64,000 nucleotides of DNA from an uncultured Sphingomonas sp. (GTDB taxonomy: Bacteria; Pseudomonadota; Alphaproteobacteria; Sphingomonadales; Sphingomonadaceae): assembly GCF_913774285.1 (NCBI RefSeq), contig NZ_CAJYHX010000032.1, forward strand, positions 1-64,000, in the 5' to 3' direction. A program made the position numbers and the translations under genes. Shown here one piece after another: positions 43,022 through 52,252 of the stretch (positions are counted from its first letter, which is position 1; each line of letters opens with the position of its first letter). The notes under the pieces were generated by a model that saw only the letters and a program-made list of their open reading frames with translations, ran no database searches and was not told the DNA's origin.

Positions 43022-44004
43022 TGCGGCATCTCGACATGCCCGCCGAAGCCGAAGCGCATCGCCGAGAGCAACTTGTCGCCAAAGGTGTGCTCGGTACGGC
43101 TGCGATAGCGGGCGAACAGCGCAGCGGAGAGGACATAGGCGGGCACCGCCTCCTCCATCGCCGCGTCGATGGTCCACTGGCCCTCGCCCGAATCCGCGAC
43201 CTGGCCGCTATAGGCGTCGAGCGCCTGGTCCTTGGCGAGCGCCGAGGCGGAAAGATCGAGCAGCCAGGAGGAGATCACCGAGCCCCGCCGCCATACCTCG
43301 GCGATGTCAGTCAGGTTGAGGTCGAAGCGCTGGTCCTCGGGCAGCTTCTCCGAGGCCTTGCTCTTCAGCACGTCGAAGCCCTCGGCATAGGCCTGCATCA
43401 GCCCATATTCGATGCCGTTGTGCACCATCTTCACGAAATGGCCCGAACCCGCGTCGCCGCAATGGATATAGCCCTTCTCGGCGCGCGGATCGCAGCCCTC
43501 GCGCTCCATCCGTTCGGGGGTGCGGGGAATGGTGCCGATTCCGGGCGCCAACGCGTCGAAGATGGGGTCGAGCAGGTCGACGGCTTCCTTGGCGCCGCCG
43601 ATCATCATGCAGAAGCCCCGCTGCAGCCCCCACACGCCGCCCGAGGTGCCGACATCGACATAATGGAGCCCGCGCTCGGCGGCGGCCTTGGCGCGGCGGA
43701 TGTCGTCCTTGTAGAAGCTGTTGCCGCCGTCGATGATGATGTCGCCCGGCTCCGCGGCGCCCAGCAGCGCCTCGACGGTGCTTTCGGTCGGCGCGCCGGC
43801 GGGCAGCATCACCCAGAAGATCCGCGGCGCCGCCAGCTTGGCGACCACGTCTTCCAGCGAGCTGGCGGGCGTTGCGCCATCCCTGGCGATCGCTTCCACG
43901 GCTTCGGTGCTACGGTCATAGCCCACGATTTCATGGCCATGCTCCATCAGCCGGCGTGCGATCCCCGCACCCATGCGGCCGAGGCCGATCATCGCAAGAC
44001 GCAT
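43018..44004 (-). CDS. gnd: 6-phosphogluconate dehydrogenase, short decarboxylating type
   Basis: A 328-residue enzyme of the short (YqeC/GntZ-like) class, oxidatively decarboxylating 6-phosphogluconate to ribulose-5-phosphate. Coenzyme motif 'MIGLGRMGAGIARRLMEHGH' with 'GYDRS' after strand 2 (the Arg suggests NADP, though short forms can use NAD); 'DGGNSFYKDDIRRAKAAAER' and catalytic region 'GHFVKMVHNGIEYGLMQAYA'. It lies 23 bp after tal-pgi and overlaps zwf. With zwf it forms the oxidative branch; a separate 6-phosphogluconolactonase is not seen here. Confidence 0.95.
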   Translation of the reverse strand: MRLAMIGLGRMGAGIARRLMEHGHEIVGYDRSTEAVEAIARDGATPASSLEDVVAKLAAPRIFWVMLPAGAPTESTVEALLGAAEPGDIIIDGGNSFYKDDIRRAKAAAERGLHYVDVGTSGGVWGLQRGFCMMIGGAKEAVDLLDPIFDALAPGIGTIPRTPERMEREGCDPRAEKGYIHCGDAGSGHFVKMVHNGIEYGLMQAYAEGFDVLKSKASEKLPEDQRFDLNLTDIAEVWRRGSVISSWLLDLSASALAKDQALDAYSGQVADSGEGQWTIDAAMEEAVPAYVLSAALFARYRSRTEHTFGDKLLSAMRFGFGGHVEMPQ

Positions 44005-44027
44005 CCGCGCTGTTCCTTTCTTCGAGT

Positions 44028-46832
44028 TCAGAGAGCCGCGAGCACGGCTGATTGCAAAGCTTGTATCCCGCCGCCACCATGCTTCAAATGGACGCGCAGC
44101 ACCCGGCGGCCCCGCTCGGCGAGGACATCGGTGTCGCCGCGCGCCTGGGCGATCTGGACGGTCCCGAAGCTGGCCTTGCGGTCGGGCACGGCAAGGTCCG
44201 GATCGGGTTCGCGGGTGATGGTGAGGAAGACGCCGCCCGCTGGTCCGCCCTTATAGGCCTGGCCTGTCGAGTGCAGGAAGCGCGGGCCGAAGCCGGCGAC
44301 GGTCGCGACCCGCTTCGTATCGCGCACCGCGACGCGCATCGCGGTCAGCGCTGCGGTGTCGGCGTCATTGCGCTCGATATAGGCAAGGAAGCCGGCATAG
44401 TCGCCAGTCACCAGCGCGCCGAAATGATCGGCGAGCAGGCTGGCCGGGCTGCCGGAGAGCGACTGGCCCTTGCTCGCATAGAGCGCGAAATCCGCATTCT
44501 CGGCAATCGGCTGTTCGGGATCGAGCGTGCCCGAGGCTTCATAGGCATCGACCAGCTTGCGAGTCGCGATCTTGGCGTCCTCGACATCGGGCTGGTCGAA
44601 CGGATCGATGCCGATCACCGCGCCGGCGATTGCCGTTGCGACTTCCCAGCGGAAGAACTCCTGCCCGATCAGCCGCGGGGTATCGAGGGTGATGCGCACC
44701 ACCGGGTGGCCGGCCGCGGCGAGCGCGTCGAGCTTTGCGGAATCCGCACCGCCGCCCGCGCCCGCCAGCGCGAACTGCACGAAGACGCGGTCGTTGCCGT
44801 ACGATTCCGGCGGGCCGAGCGGTTCGAGGTCGACGGGCACGATGCCCTTGCCCTGCTTGCCGGTGGATTCGGCCAGCAACTGCTCGAGCCAGGCGCCGAG
44901 CGGCGTTAGCGGCGGTTCGGCGAGGATGGTCAGCTTGTCGCGGCCGGCCTTGGCGGCCTCGCCGAGCAGCACGCCTAGGCGGATGCCCGGGTTGGCGGCT
45001 GGAGGTACGTCCTCGCCGCAGGAGAAGACCATCGGCCGGGTTGCCTCGAAGAAGCCGGCCACATCGAGGCCCATCGCCGCGGCGGGGACCATGCCGAACA
45101 CCGACAGCACGGAGTAGCGGCCGCCGATCGCGGGGTCGCCCGGGAAGGTGGCGAGGAAGCCGTCGGCCTTTGCGGTGGCTTCGAGCTTGGAGCCGGGATC
45201 GGTCACCGCAACGAAATGCTCGCCCTTTCGTCCGCTCGCCTCAAAAAAATAGGCGCGCAGCAGCTCGGGCTCGAGCGTCGAGCCGGACTTGGACGAGACG
45301 ATGAACAGCGTTTCGGCAGGATCTGTCTGCGCCTGCACGGCGGCAATCTGGCCGGGATCGGTGGTGTCGAGCACGTGCAGTTTGGGGCTGCCCGAGGCAT
45401 TGCCGAGGATCTGCGCCAGCACCTCCGGCCCGAGGCTCGACCCGCCCATGCCGAGCAGCACGACGTTCTTGAAGGGCCGGGCCTTGTCGGCGAAGTGCTG
45501 GAGCGCGGCCATGTCGACCTGCTCGCCGCGCGCGGCAGGAAGCCAGCCAAGCCATTTGGCTTCGTCGCCGTTCGTCCACAGGGTGGCGTCGCCTGCCCAA
45601 AGCCGGCGCGACCAGGCGTCCGCACGGGCGGTGGCTAGCCGGTCTTCGACGGCCTTTTCCAGCGCTTCCGGCAGCTGCGCCGCGAAGCCGTTCAGCCGCT
45701 TGCCGAGATGCGCGGTGCGCTTGGCGGCGACCGCGCCGAGCAGCGCATCGGCGGCATCGCCGAACTGCTGCACGCCGTCGAGCACCAGCGCGCGGGTGAT
45801 GTCGTCGAGGCCGAGGCCCAGCCGGTCGGCTTCCGCCAGCACGTGGCGGGCTTCGTCCAGGCCGTCGGTCAGCGTCTCGGCGACGGTGCCATGGTCGCGG
45901 AACGCGTCCATCGTCTTGGGCGGCATGGTGTTGACCGTGTCCGGGCCGATCAGCGTGTCGATATAGAGCGTGTCGGGATAGGCGGGGTCCTTCACGCCGG
46001 TCGACGCCCAGAGCAGCCGCTGCGGCATCGCGCCCTTGGCAGCGAGCGCCTGCCAGCGCGGGCTGGCGATCATCTCCCGATACCAGGCATAGGCCAGCTT
46101 GGCATTGGCGATCGCGACCTTGCCGCGCAGTGCCTTGAGCGCCTCGCTTTCGGGATCGCCCTCGGCCACCCGCGCGTCGATTTTCTTATCGATCTGGATA
46201 TCGATCCGGCTGACGAAGAAACTGGCAACGCTCGCGATCCGGTCGATCGGCTGCCCTGCGGCTACCCGCGCTTCCAGCCCCGCGAGATACGCTTCGGCCA
46301 CCGCCTGGTAGCTCTCCTGCGAGAACAGCAGCGTGACGTTGATGTTGATCCCGTCCTCGATTAGCTGGCGGATCGCCGGGGCGCCGGCCTCGGTGCCGGG
46401 GACCTTCACCATCAGATTGGGCTCTTCGACATGAGCCCAAAGCCGACGCGCTTCCTCGATCGTCGTCTGGGTGCCGTTGGCGAGATAGGGCGAGACTTCG
46501 AGGCTGACATAGCCGTCGCGGCCGCCCAGCCGATCATAGACCGGGCGCAGATCGGCGGCGGCCGCCTTGATGTCGGCGATCGCCTGGCTCTCGTACACGT
46601 CGGCGACACTGGCGTCGCCGGTGCCGAGGAAGCGCGTGAAGCCCTCGTCATAGGCCTCGCCGTGGCCCATCGCCTTTTCGAAGATCGACGGGTTCGAGGT
46701 GACGCCGGTCAGGCCGTCCTGCTCGATCAGCGTGCGCAGGCCGCCGTCGCGCAGGAAGCTGCGGTCGACGAAATCGAGCCACGCGGCCTGGCCGGCGTCG
46801 TGGAGCTGCTTGAGCTTGCTGTCGGCGCTCAT
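44028..46832 (-). CDS. tal-pgi: Bifunctional transaldolase / phosphoglucose isomerase
   Basis: A 934-residue fusion. Residues ~1-365 are transaldolase ('LDFVDRSFLRDGGLRTLIEQ', 'GVTSNPSIFEKAM', Schiff-base Lys in 'LMVKVPGTEAG'). Residues ~385-934 are glucose-6-phosphate isomerase ('VVLLGMGGSSLGPEVLAQIL', 'FIVSSKSGSTLEPELLRAYF', 'AVTDPGSKL'). The fused form is known in some actinobacteria and alphaproteobacteria and links the non-oxidative pentose shunt to glucose-6-phosphate recycling. ATG 46832 overlaps the tkt stop. It is long but in one uninterrupted frame. Confidence 0.95.
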   Translation of the reverse strand: MSADSKLKQLHDAGQAAWLDFVDRSFLRDGGLRTLIEQDGLTGVTSNPSIFEKAMGHGEAYDEGFTRFLGTGDASVADVYESQAIADIKAAAADLRPVYDRLGGRDGYVSLEVSPYLANGTQTTIEEARRLWAHVEEPNLMVKVPGTEAGAPAIRQLIEDGININVTLLFSQESYQAVAEAYLAGLEARVAAGQPIDRIASVASFFVSRIDIQIDKKIDARVAEGDPESEALKALRGKVAIANAKLAYAWYREMIASPRWQALAAKGAMPQRLLWASTGVKDPAYPDTLYIDTLIGPDTVNTMPPKTMDAFRDHGTVAETLTDGLDEARHVLAEADRLGLGLDDITRALVLDGVQQFGDAADALLGAVAAKRTAHLGKRLNGFAAQLPEALEKAVEDRLATARADAWSRRLWAGDATLWTNGDEAKWLGWLPAARGEQVDMAALQHFADKARPFKNVVLLGMGGSSLGPEVLAQILGNASGSPKLHVLDTTDPGQIAAVQAQTDPAETLFIVSSKSGSTLEPELLRAYFFEASGRKGEHFVAVTDPGSKLEATAKADGFLATFPGDPAIGGRYSVLSVFGMVPAAAMGLDVAGFFEATRPMVFSCGEDVPPAANPGIRLGVLLGEAAKAGRDKLTILAEPPLTPLGAWLEQLLAESTGKQGKGIVPVDLEPLGPPESYGNDRVFVQFALAGAGGGADSAKLDALAAAGHPVVRITLDTPRLIGQEFFRWEVATAIAGAVIGIDPFDQPDVEDAKIATRKLVDAYEASGTLDPEQPIAENADFALYASKGQSLSGSPASLLADHFGALVTGDYAGFLAYIERNDADTAALTAMRVAVRDTKRVATVAGFGPRFLHSTGQAYKGGPAGGVFLTITREPDPDLAVPDRKASFGTVQIAQARGDTDVLAERGRRVLRVHLKHGGGGIQALQSAVLAAL

Positions 46833-48904
46833 TTGGCCTGTCCCAGCACGTCGCGTGCGACCTTCACCACATTGTCGACGGTGAAGCCGTATTTTTCCTG
46901 CAGCTTGGCGAGCGGGGCCGAGGCGCCGAAGGTCGACATGGTAATCGTGGCGCCGTGGCTGGTGACATAACGATCCCAGCCCATCGATCCGGCCTGCTCC
47001 ACCGCGACCCGCGCCATCACGTCCGGCGGCAGCACGGACTCGCGATAGGCGCGGTCCTGCTTCTCGAACAGATACCAGCTGGGCAGCGACACGACACGCG
47101 AGCGCACGCCCTCGGCAGTCAGCCGCTCATGCGCCTCGACCACCATCGGCAGCTCGGAGCCGGTGCCGATCAGGATCACTTCGGGCGTGCCGCCCTCGGC
47201 ATCGGCGAGCACATAGCCGCCGCGTTCCAGCCCGTCGGCCGAGGCATATTTGCTGCGGTCGAGGGTCGGGATCGCCTGGCGTGAGAGGATCAGCGCGGTC
47301 GGCTCATGGCTGTGCTCGAGCGCCACCTTCCAGGCGACCGCGACTTCGTTGGCGTCGCCGGGGCGGATCGTGTCGAGGCCGGGGATCGCACGCAGCGTGG
47401 CGAGATGCTCGATCGGCTGGTGGGTCGGCCCGTCCTCGCCGACGCCGATGGAATCGTGGGTGAAGACGAACACCACCGGCAGCTCCATGATCGCGGCGAG
47501 GCGGATCGGCGCGCGCATGTAATCGGCGAACACGAGGAAGGTCGCGGTGTAGGGGCGCAGATAGCTCAGCGCCATGCCGTTGGCGATCGAGCCCATCGCG
47601 TGTTCGCGCACGCCGAAATGCAGGTTCTTGCCGCCATAGTTGTTGGCTTCGAACGAGTCCGCACCCTTGATGTCGGTCTTGGTCGAGGGCGAAAGGTCCG
47701 CCGCGCCGCCGAGCAGGGCGGGGAGGTGCGGGGCGACCGCGTTGATCACCTTGCCGCTGCTGTCGCGCGAGGCGAGGCCCTTGGCATCAGCGTCGAAGTG
47801 GGGAATCGCCTGTTGCCAGCCATTGTGCAGCTTGCCGCGGCGGAGCTCGTCGATCTCGGCGGCTTCCTGCGGGAAGGCTTCGCGGTAGCGGGCGAACAGC
47901 TGCTCCCAGGCTTCGCGCGCCGGCTTGCCGCGATCGGCGACGGCAGCGCCGAAGCGCTCGGCCACGCCCTCGGGCACCAGGAACTGCGCATCCTCGGGCC
48001 AGCCATAGGCCTTCTTCGTCGCGCGGACATTGTCCTCGCCCAGCGCTTCGCCATGCGCCTTCTCGCTGCCGGCGCGGGGCGAGCCCCAGCCGATCACGGA
48101 GTGGACGATAATGAAGGTCGGCGCGTCGCTGGTCGCGCGGAAGGTGGCGATCGCTTCGGCCAGCGCCGCGGTATCGTTGGCGTCGTCGACATGGAGGACG
48201 TTCCAGCCATAGGCTTGGAAGCGCTGGCCGACATCCTCGTCAAAGGCGAGATCGGTGCTGCCCTCGATCGAGATATGGTTGCTGTCGTAGATCCAGCAGA
48301 GATTGGAGAGCTTGAGGTGCCCCGCGATCGAGGCGGCCTCGCCCGAGACGCCTTCCATCATGTCGCCGTCGCCGCACAGGACATAGACGTCATGGTCGAA
48401 CAGGTCGAAGTCGTCGCGGTTGTAGCGGGCAGCCAGCGCGCGCTCGGCGATCGCCATGCCCACCGAATTGCCGCAGCCCTGGCCGAGCGGACCGGTGGTG
48501 GTCTCGACGCCGGTGGTCATGCGGTATTCGGGGTGGCCGGGCGTCTTGGAGGAGAGCTGGCGGAACTGCTTGATGTCGTCTAGGCTCACCGCCGGCTTGC
48601 CGGTCGGCTGCCCATCGGCATCGATCTCGCGCACGCCGGCAAGGTGCAGAACCGAATAGAGCAGCATCGAGGCATGGCCGACCGAGAGGACGAACCGGTC
48701 GCGATTGGGCCAGTCGGGCGCGGCGGGATCGTAGCGGAGGAACTGGCTCCACAGCGTGTGCACCACCGGCGCGAGCGCCATCGGCGTACCGGGATGGCCG
48801 CTGTTCGCCTTCTGCACCGCGTCCATGCTGAGCGTGCGGATGGTGTCGATCGCCAGGCGATCGGGCGAGCCGTCTTCGTGGGTGTTCTGGTCGAGGTCGG
48901 ACAT
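46829..48904 (-). CDS. tkt: Transketolase
   Basis: A 691-residue thiamine-diphosphate enzyme moving two-carbon units between pentose and triose/hexose phosphates. The N-terminus 'DTIRTLSMDAVQKANSGHPG' has the substrate His, 'VLCGDGDMMEGVSGEAASIA' the ThDP/Mg motif (GDG...), and 'DSIGVGEDGPTHQPIEHLAT' the pyrimidine-domain His and Glu. Length is standard. It lies 58 bp after rpiA and overlaps tal-pgi by an ATGA. Confidence 0.97.
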   Translation of the reverse strand: MSDLDQNTHEDGSPDRLAIDTIRTLSMDAVQKANSGHPGTPMALAPVVHTLWSQFLRYDPAAPDWPNRDRFVLSVGHASMLLYSVLHLAGVREIDADGQPTGKPAVSLDDIKQFRQLSSKTPGHPEYRMTTGVETTTGPLGQGCGNSVGMAIAERALAARYNRDDFDLFDHDVYVLCGDGDMMEGVSGEAASIAGHLKLSNLCWIYDSNHISIEGSTDLAFDEDVGQRFQAYGWNVLHVDDANDTAALAEAIATFRATSDAPTFIIVHSVIGWGSPRAGSEKAHGEALGEDNVRATKKAYGWPEDAQFLVPEGVAERFGAAVADRGKPAREAWEQLFARYREAFPQEAAEIDELRRGKLHNGWQQAIPHFDADAKGLASRDSSGKVINAVAPHLPALLGGAADLSPSTKTDIKGADSFEANNYGGKNLHFGVREHAMGSIANGMALSYLRPYTATFLVFADYMRAPIRLAAIMELPVVFVFTHDSIGVGEDGPTHQPIEHLATLRAIPGLDTIRPGDANEVAVAWKVALEHSHEPTALILSRQAIPTLDRSKYASADGLERGGYVLADAEGGTPEVILIGTGSELPMVVEAHERLTAEGVRSRVVSLPSWYLFEKQDRAYRESVLPPDVMARVAVEQAGSMGWDRYVTSHGATITMSTFGASAPLAKLQEKYGFTVDNVVKVARDVLGQAK

Positions 48905-48962
48905 GGATCAGGCAACTCCGTTCGTTGCGGTGCAACGGGTGGGTTCGCAAATGGCTGCAATC

Positions 48963-49661
48963 TTATTCATCTATCGGCCGCTCCTGGCAGCTCACTCCGT
49001 CGGATCGGGCGACGTAGAGCGCGTCGATCTCGGTGAGGAACAGGCCGTGCCCGAGCGCGCCGGGGATGGCCGAGAGTGCGCGGGCCAGGGCCGCCGGGTC
49101 GTTTAGGTCCGGGAAACGGGCGTCGAGGATGTGATGCCCCCAGTCGGTCACCCACGGGTCCCGGTCGCGCAGGCGCAGCGCGGCCGTACCGCCCAGGCGC
49201 GCTATCTCGGCGGCGACGAGCCCCTGCGCGGCCGGCAATATCTCGATCGGTACCGCACGGTCGCCCAGCCGCTCGACCCGCTTCGAGGCATCGGCAATGG
49301 CGATGTTGCGACGGGCGAGCGTGGCGACGATCTTCTCGAGCAGCATCGCCCCGCCACCGCCCTTGAGCGCACGGAGCTGGGAGTCGATCTCGTCGACCCC
49401 GTCGATGCAAAGGTCGATCGCGGCGAGGTCGTCCGGCGCCACCAGCCGGATGCCGGCGGCGCGCGCCGCGGCTTCGGTGGCCCGCGAGGTGGCGACCGCG
49501 ACGATGTCCAGCCCCGCTGCCACGCGGGGGGCGAGCAGCTGCACCACATGCGCCGCGGTGCTGCCGGTGCCGAGCCCGACCCGCATGCCGTCCCGCACCT
49601 CCTCGATCGCGGCAGCGGCGGCGTCGCGTTTCAGGCGGTCGGCATCGGCAACGGAAACCAT
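48963..49661 (-). CDS. rpiA: Ribose-5-phosphate isomerase A
   Basis: A 232-residue RpiA interconverting ribose-5-phosphate and ribulose-5-phosphate. Motifs: 'GMRVGLGTGSTAAHVVQLLA', 'DLCIDGVDEIDSQLRALKGG' with catalytic Asp, Lys in 'GGGGAMLLEKIVA', and 'DASKRVERLG'. ATG 49661 gives the normal N-terminus; the longer frame to 50423 is antisense to the next gene. It leads the operon rpiA-tkt-tal/pgi-gnd-zwf-HAD. Confidence 0.95.
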   Translation of the reverse strand: MVSVADADRLKRDAAAAAIEEVRDGMRVGLGTGSTAAHVVQLLAPRVAAGLDIVAVATSRATEAAARAAGIRLVAPDDLAAIDLCIDGVDEIDSQLRALKGGGGAMLLEKIVATLARRNIAIADASKRVERLGDRAVPIEILPAAQGLVAAEIARLGGTAALRLRDRDPWVTDWGHHILDARFPDLNDPAALARALSAIPGALGHGLFLTEIDALYVARSDGVSCQERPIDE

Positions 49662-49793
49662 GATAGCCGAACGGTACAGCGCCCGCAGCGTTCCGGCTGC
49701 TATACGTGCGTGTAGGCCCGCCTGTTTACTGTGGCGGCGACCTCCCATAGGTCTCGATCTTCCGAGGATCATGGCCCCGGAGGGAGAGGTCGC

Positions 49794-50501
49794 ATGACAA
49801 GCACGGTGCCGCAGCGCATATATCTTTGCGGGTTGCTCAGCGATGCGCGGATCTGGTCGTCCGTCGCCGAGGCATTGCCGGGCAGGATCTTCGCGTTCCC
49901 GGGCTTCTCGGCACTGTCCGAGATGGCGGCGCAGGTGCTGGCAACGACCGAGGGGCCGCTGGTGCTGATCGGGCACTCGATGGGGGGGCGGGTCGCGCTC
50001 GAGGCCGTCCGGCAGGCGCCGGAACGGATCGCGGGTATCGTGCTGGCCAATACCGGCGTGCATCCGCCGGCGGAAGGCGAGGCGGCGGGACGGCAGCGGA
50101 TGATCGATATCGCCGGCACGCAAGGCATGGCGGCGCTGGCCGAAGCATGGCTGCCGCCGATGATGGGCGCGACGCCCGAGCGGGTCGCGGCGCTGATGCC
50201 GACGCTGCGCGCCATGGTCGAGGCCTATCCGCTCGATGCCTATCTGGGGCAGATCGCCGCGCTGCTCGGACGCGCCGACGCTGGCCCGGTGCTGGCGGGC
50301 TATGCCGGTCCGGTGCTGCTGCTTTCGGCCGATCATGACCGCTGGTCGCCGCCGGCACAGCATGAAGCGATGCACGCGCTCGCGCCACAGGCCACCATCC
50401 GCATTCTGCCCGCCGCGGGGCACATGCTGCCCATCGAGGCGCCCGAGGCGGTGGTGGCGGAACTGCGGCAGTGGCTTTCGGCAAACGGCCTGACAGGTTG
50501 A
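49794..50501 (+). CDS. Alpha/beta hydrolase
   Basis: A 235-residue cytosolic hydrolase: 'IYLCGLLSDARIW' (oxyanion region), nucleophile Ser in 'LIGHSMGGRVALEA' (~residue 64), Asp in 'LLSADHDRWSPP' (~181), His in 'PAAGHMLPIE' (~205). The helical cap is short. The class includes carboxylesterases, lactonases and MenH-like enzymes; substrate unknown. ATG 49794 has GGAGAGG upstream. It is divergent from rpiA. A lactonase role would complement the missing 6-phosphogluconolactonase, but nothing in the sequence proves this. Confidence 0.88.
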   Translation: MTSTVPQRIYLCGLLSDARIWSSVAEALPGRIFAFPGFSALSEMAAQVLATTEGPLVLIGHSMGGRVALEAVRQAPERIAGIVLANTGVHPPAEGEAAGRQRMIDIAGTQGMAALAEAWLPPMMGATPERVAALMPTLRAMVEAYPLDAYLGQIAALLGRADAGPVLAGYAGPVLLLSADHDRWSPPAQHEAMHALAPQATIRILPAAGHMLPIEAPEAVVAELRQWLSANGLTG

Positions 50502-50529
50502 GGCTGGTCATCCGCGCACACGCCTCTAT

Positions 50530-50541
50530 GGTAGCGCTACC
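50530..50541. promoter_or_regulatory. LacI-family operator candidate before the GH43 pair
   Basis: GGTAGCGCTACC is a perfect 12-bp palindrome with the central CG typical of LacI-family operators, 67 bp before the GH43 start. It resembles sites controlling xylose and sugar genes in Caulobacter-type bacteria (recalled, not checked). No LacI gene is in this window. Confidence 0.55.
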
Positions 50542-50608
50542 GGTGTTGCGGACTGCCGGACGGTAGCCGCGAAAACCGAACCTGCGAAAGCGGATGCGAG
50601 GGGATGCT

Positions 50609-52252
50609 ATGAGGATTTCGACGATCGTCGCGGCGACGGTGCTGGCAGGTGCGACGGCGTTGCCCGCCTTTGCCCAAGGCCCCGCACGGTTCAGCGACTT
50701 CCGCTACGCCGGCCATGCGATGGAAGCGGCAAGGCCGGGCCCCGGCGAGTATCGCAACCCGATCCTCTCGGGCTATTATCCCGATCCCTCGGTCACGCGT
50801 GTCGGCGAGGACTATTATCTCGTCCTGTCGTCCTTCGCCCATTATCCCGGATTGCCGATCTTCCATTCGAAGGACCTGGTCCACTGGACCCAGATCGCCA
50901 ACGCGATCAACCGGCCGGGCCAGCTCGATTTCACCGGCATGCGCACTTCGCAGGCGGTGTTCGCGCCGGACATCTCCTACCACGCCGGCACCTTCTTCAT
51001 CGTCAACACCTGCGTGAGCTGCAAAGGCAATTTCGTGATCACCGCCAAGGACCCGCGCGGCCCCTGGTCCGATCCGATCTGGCTGCCGTTCGAAGGCATC
51101 GATCCCTCGATCACCTGGGAAGGCGACAAGGCCTATATCGTCAACAACCGCGCCCCCGACGAACCCCCGCGCTACGAGGGGCACCGCGCGATCTGGATCC
51201 AGGAATATGACTGGCGCGCGGGCAAGATGGTCGGCCCAAGCACCCAGCTGATCAACGGCGGGGTCGACATCACCAAGAAGCCGGTGTGGATCGAGGGGCC
51301 GCACGTCTTCAAGAAGGACGGCTGGTATTATCTCACCGCCGCCGAGGGCGGGACCAGCGTCAACCATTCGCAGGTGGTGTTCCGGTCGAAGGACCTGCTC
51401 GGCCCCTATGTGCCCTTCGCAGGCAACCCGATCCTGACGCAGCGCGATCTCGACCCCAGCCGCCCGAACCCGGTCACCTCTACCGGCCATGCGACGCTGG
51501 TGCAGACCCAGAAGGGCGACTGGTGGGCGACCTTCCTCGGCGTGCGCCCCTATGCCGACGACTTCTACAATACCGGCCGCGAGACCTTCCTGCTGCCGGT
51601 CACCTGGACCGACGGCTGGCCGATGATCCTGCCGCACGGCAAGCCGGTGCCGATGGTGGTCAAGGCACCCAATCTGCCCGCGCAGCCCGCGCCCGCGCTG
51701 CCGACCAGCGGCGACTTCAGTTACGTGGACCGCTTCGCCGGCAACAAGCTGTCAATGCAATGGGTCGGCATCCGCACCCCCAAGACGCCCTTCTACAAGG
51801 TCGAGCGCGGCGAGCTGGTGATCACCAGACCCGCACCGCTCGGCGATCTGAACCAGGTGCCCGGCTTCGTCGGTCGCCGCCAGCAGCATGCCAATGCGAC
51901 GGTGAGCGTGACGGTGCGCTATGCGCCGACCAAGCCCGGCGAACGTGCAGGCCTCGCGGCGGTGCAGAGCGATCTCCATTATCTCTTCTACGGCCTGACC
52001 AACAAGGGCGGCACGCGGACGCTGGCGCTCTACACCCGCGCCAAGGGCGATGAGCAGCTGGTCGCCTCCACCCCGCTGCCCGGCACCGCGCCGGTGACGC
52101 TGACGCTGCGGATCACCGGTGGCACCATGGCGTTCGACTATGCCAGCGGCGCGAACAAGGGCACGCTCAAGCGCGATCTCGACGCGCGCTTCCTCAGCAC
52201 GCACGAAGCCACAGGGTTCGTCGGCACGATCATCGGGCCGATGGCGCAGTGA
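50609..52252 (+). CDS. Secreted GH43-family glycosidase with C-terminal beta-sandwich
   Basis: A 547-residue enzyme with a signal peptide ending 'TALPAFAQ'. The propeller catalytic acids are Asp59 in 'SGYYPDPSVTRV', Asp ~166 in 'FEGIDPSITWEG' and Glu ~228 in 'WIEGPHVFKKDG'. Residues ~375-547 form the concanavalin-like C-terminal domain of larger GH43 beta-xylosidases/arabinofuranosidases. It probably removes xylose or arabinose from oligosaccharides in the periplasm. Its TGA overlaps the start of the next GH43 gene (TGATG), making a two-gene operon behind the LacI-type operator. Confidence 0.95.
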   Translation: MRISTIVAATVLAGATALPAFAQGPARFSDFRYAGHAMEAARPGPGEYRNPILSGYYPDPSVTRVGEDYYLVLSSFAHYPGLPIFHSKDLVHWTQIANAINRPGQLDFTGMRTSQAVFAPDISYHAGTFFIVNTCVSCKGNFVITAKDPRGPWSDPIWLPFEGIDPSITWEGDKAYIVNNRAPDEPPRYEGHRAIWIQEYDWRAGKMVGPSTQLINGGVDITKKPVWIEGPHVFKKDGWYYLTAAEGGTSVNHSQVVFRSKDLLGPYVPFAGNPILTQRDLDPSRPNPVTSTGHATLVQTQKGDWWATFLGVRPYADDFYNTGRETFLLPVTWTDGWPMILPHGKPVPMVVKAPNLPAQPAPALPTSGDFSYVDRFAGNKLSMQWVGIRTPKTPFYKVERGELVITRPAPLGDLNQVPGFVGRRQQHANATVSVTVRYAPTKPGERAGLAAVQSDLHYLFYGLTNKGGTRTLALYTRAKGDEQLVASTPLPGTAPVTLTLRITGGTMAFDYASGANKGTLKRDLDARFLSTHEATGFVGTIIGPMAQ

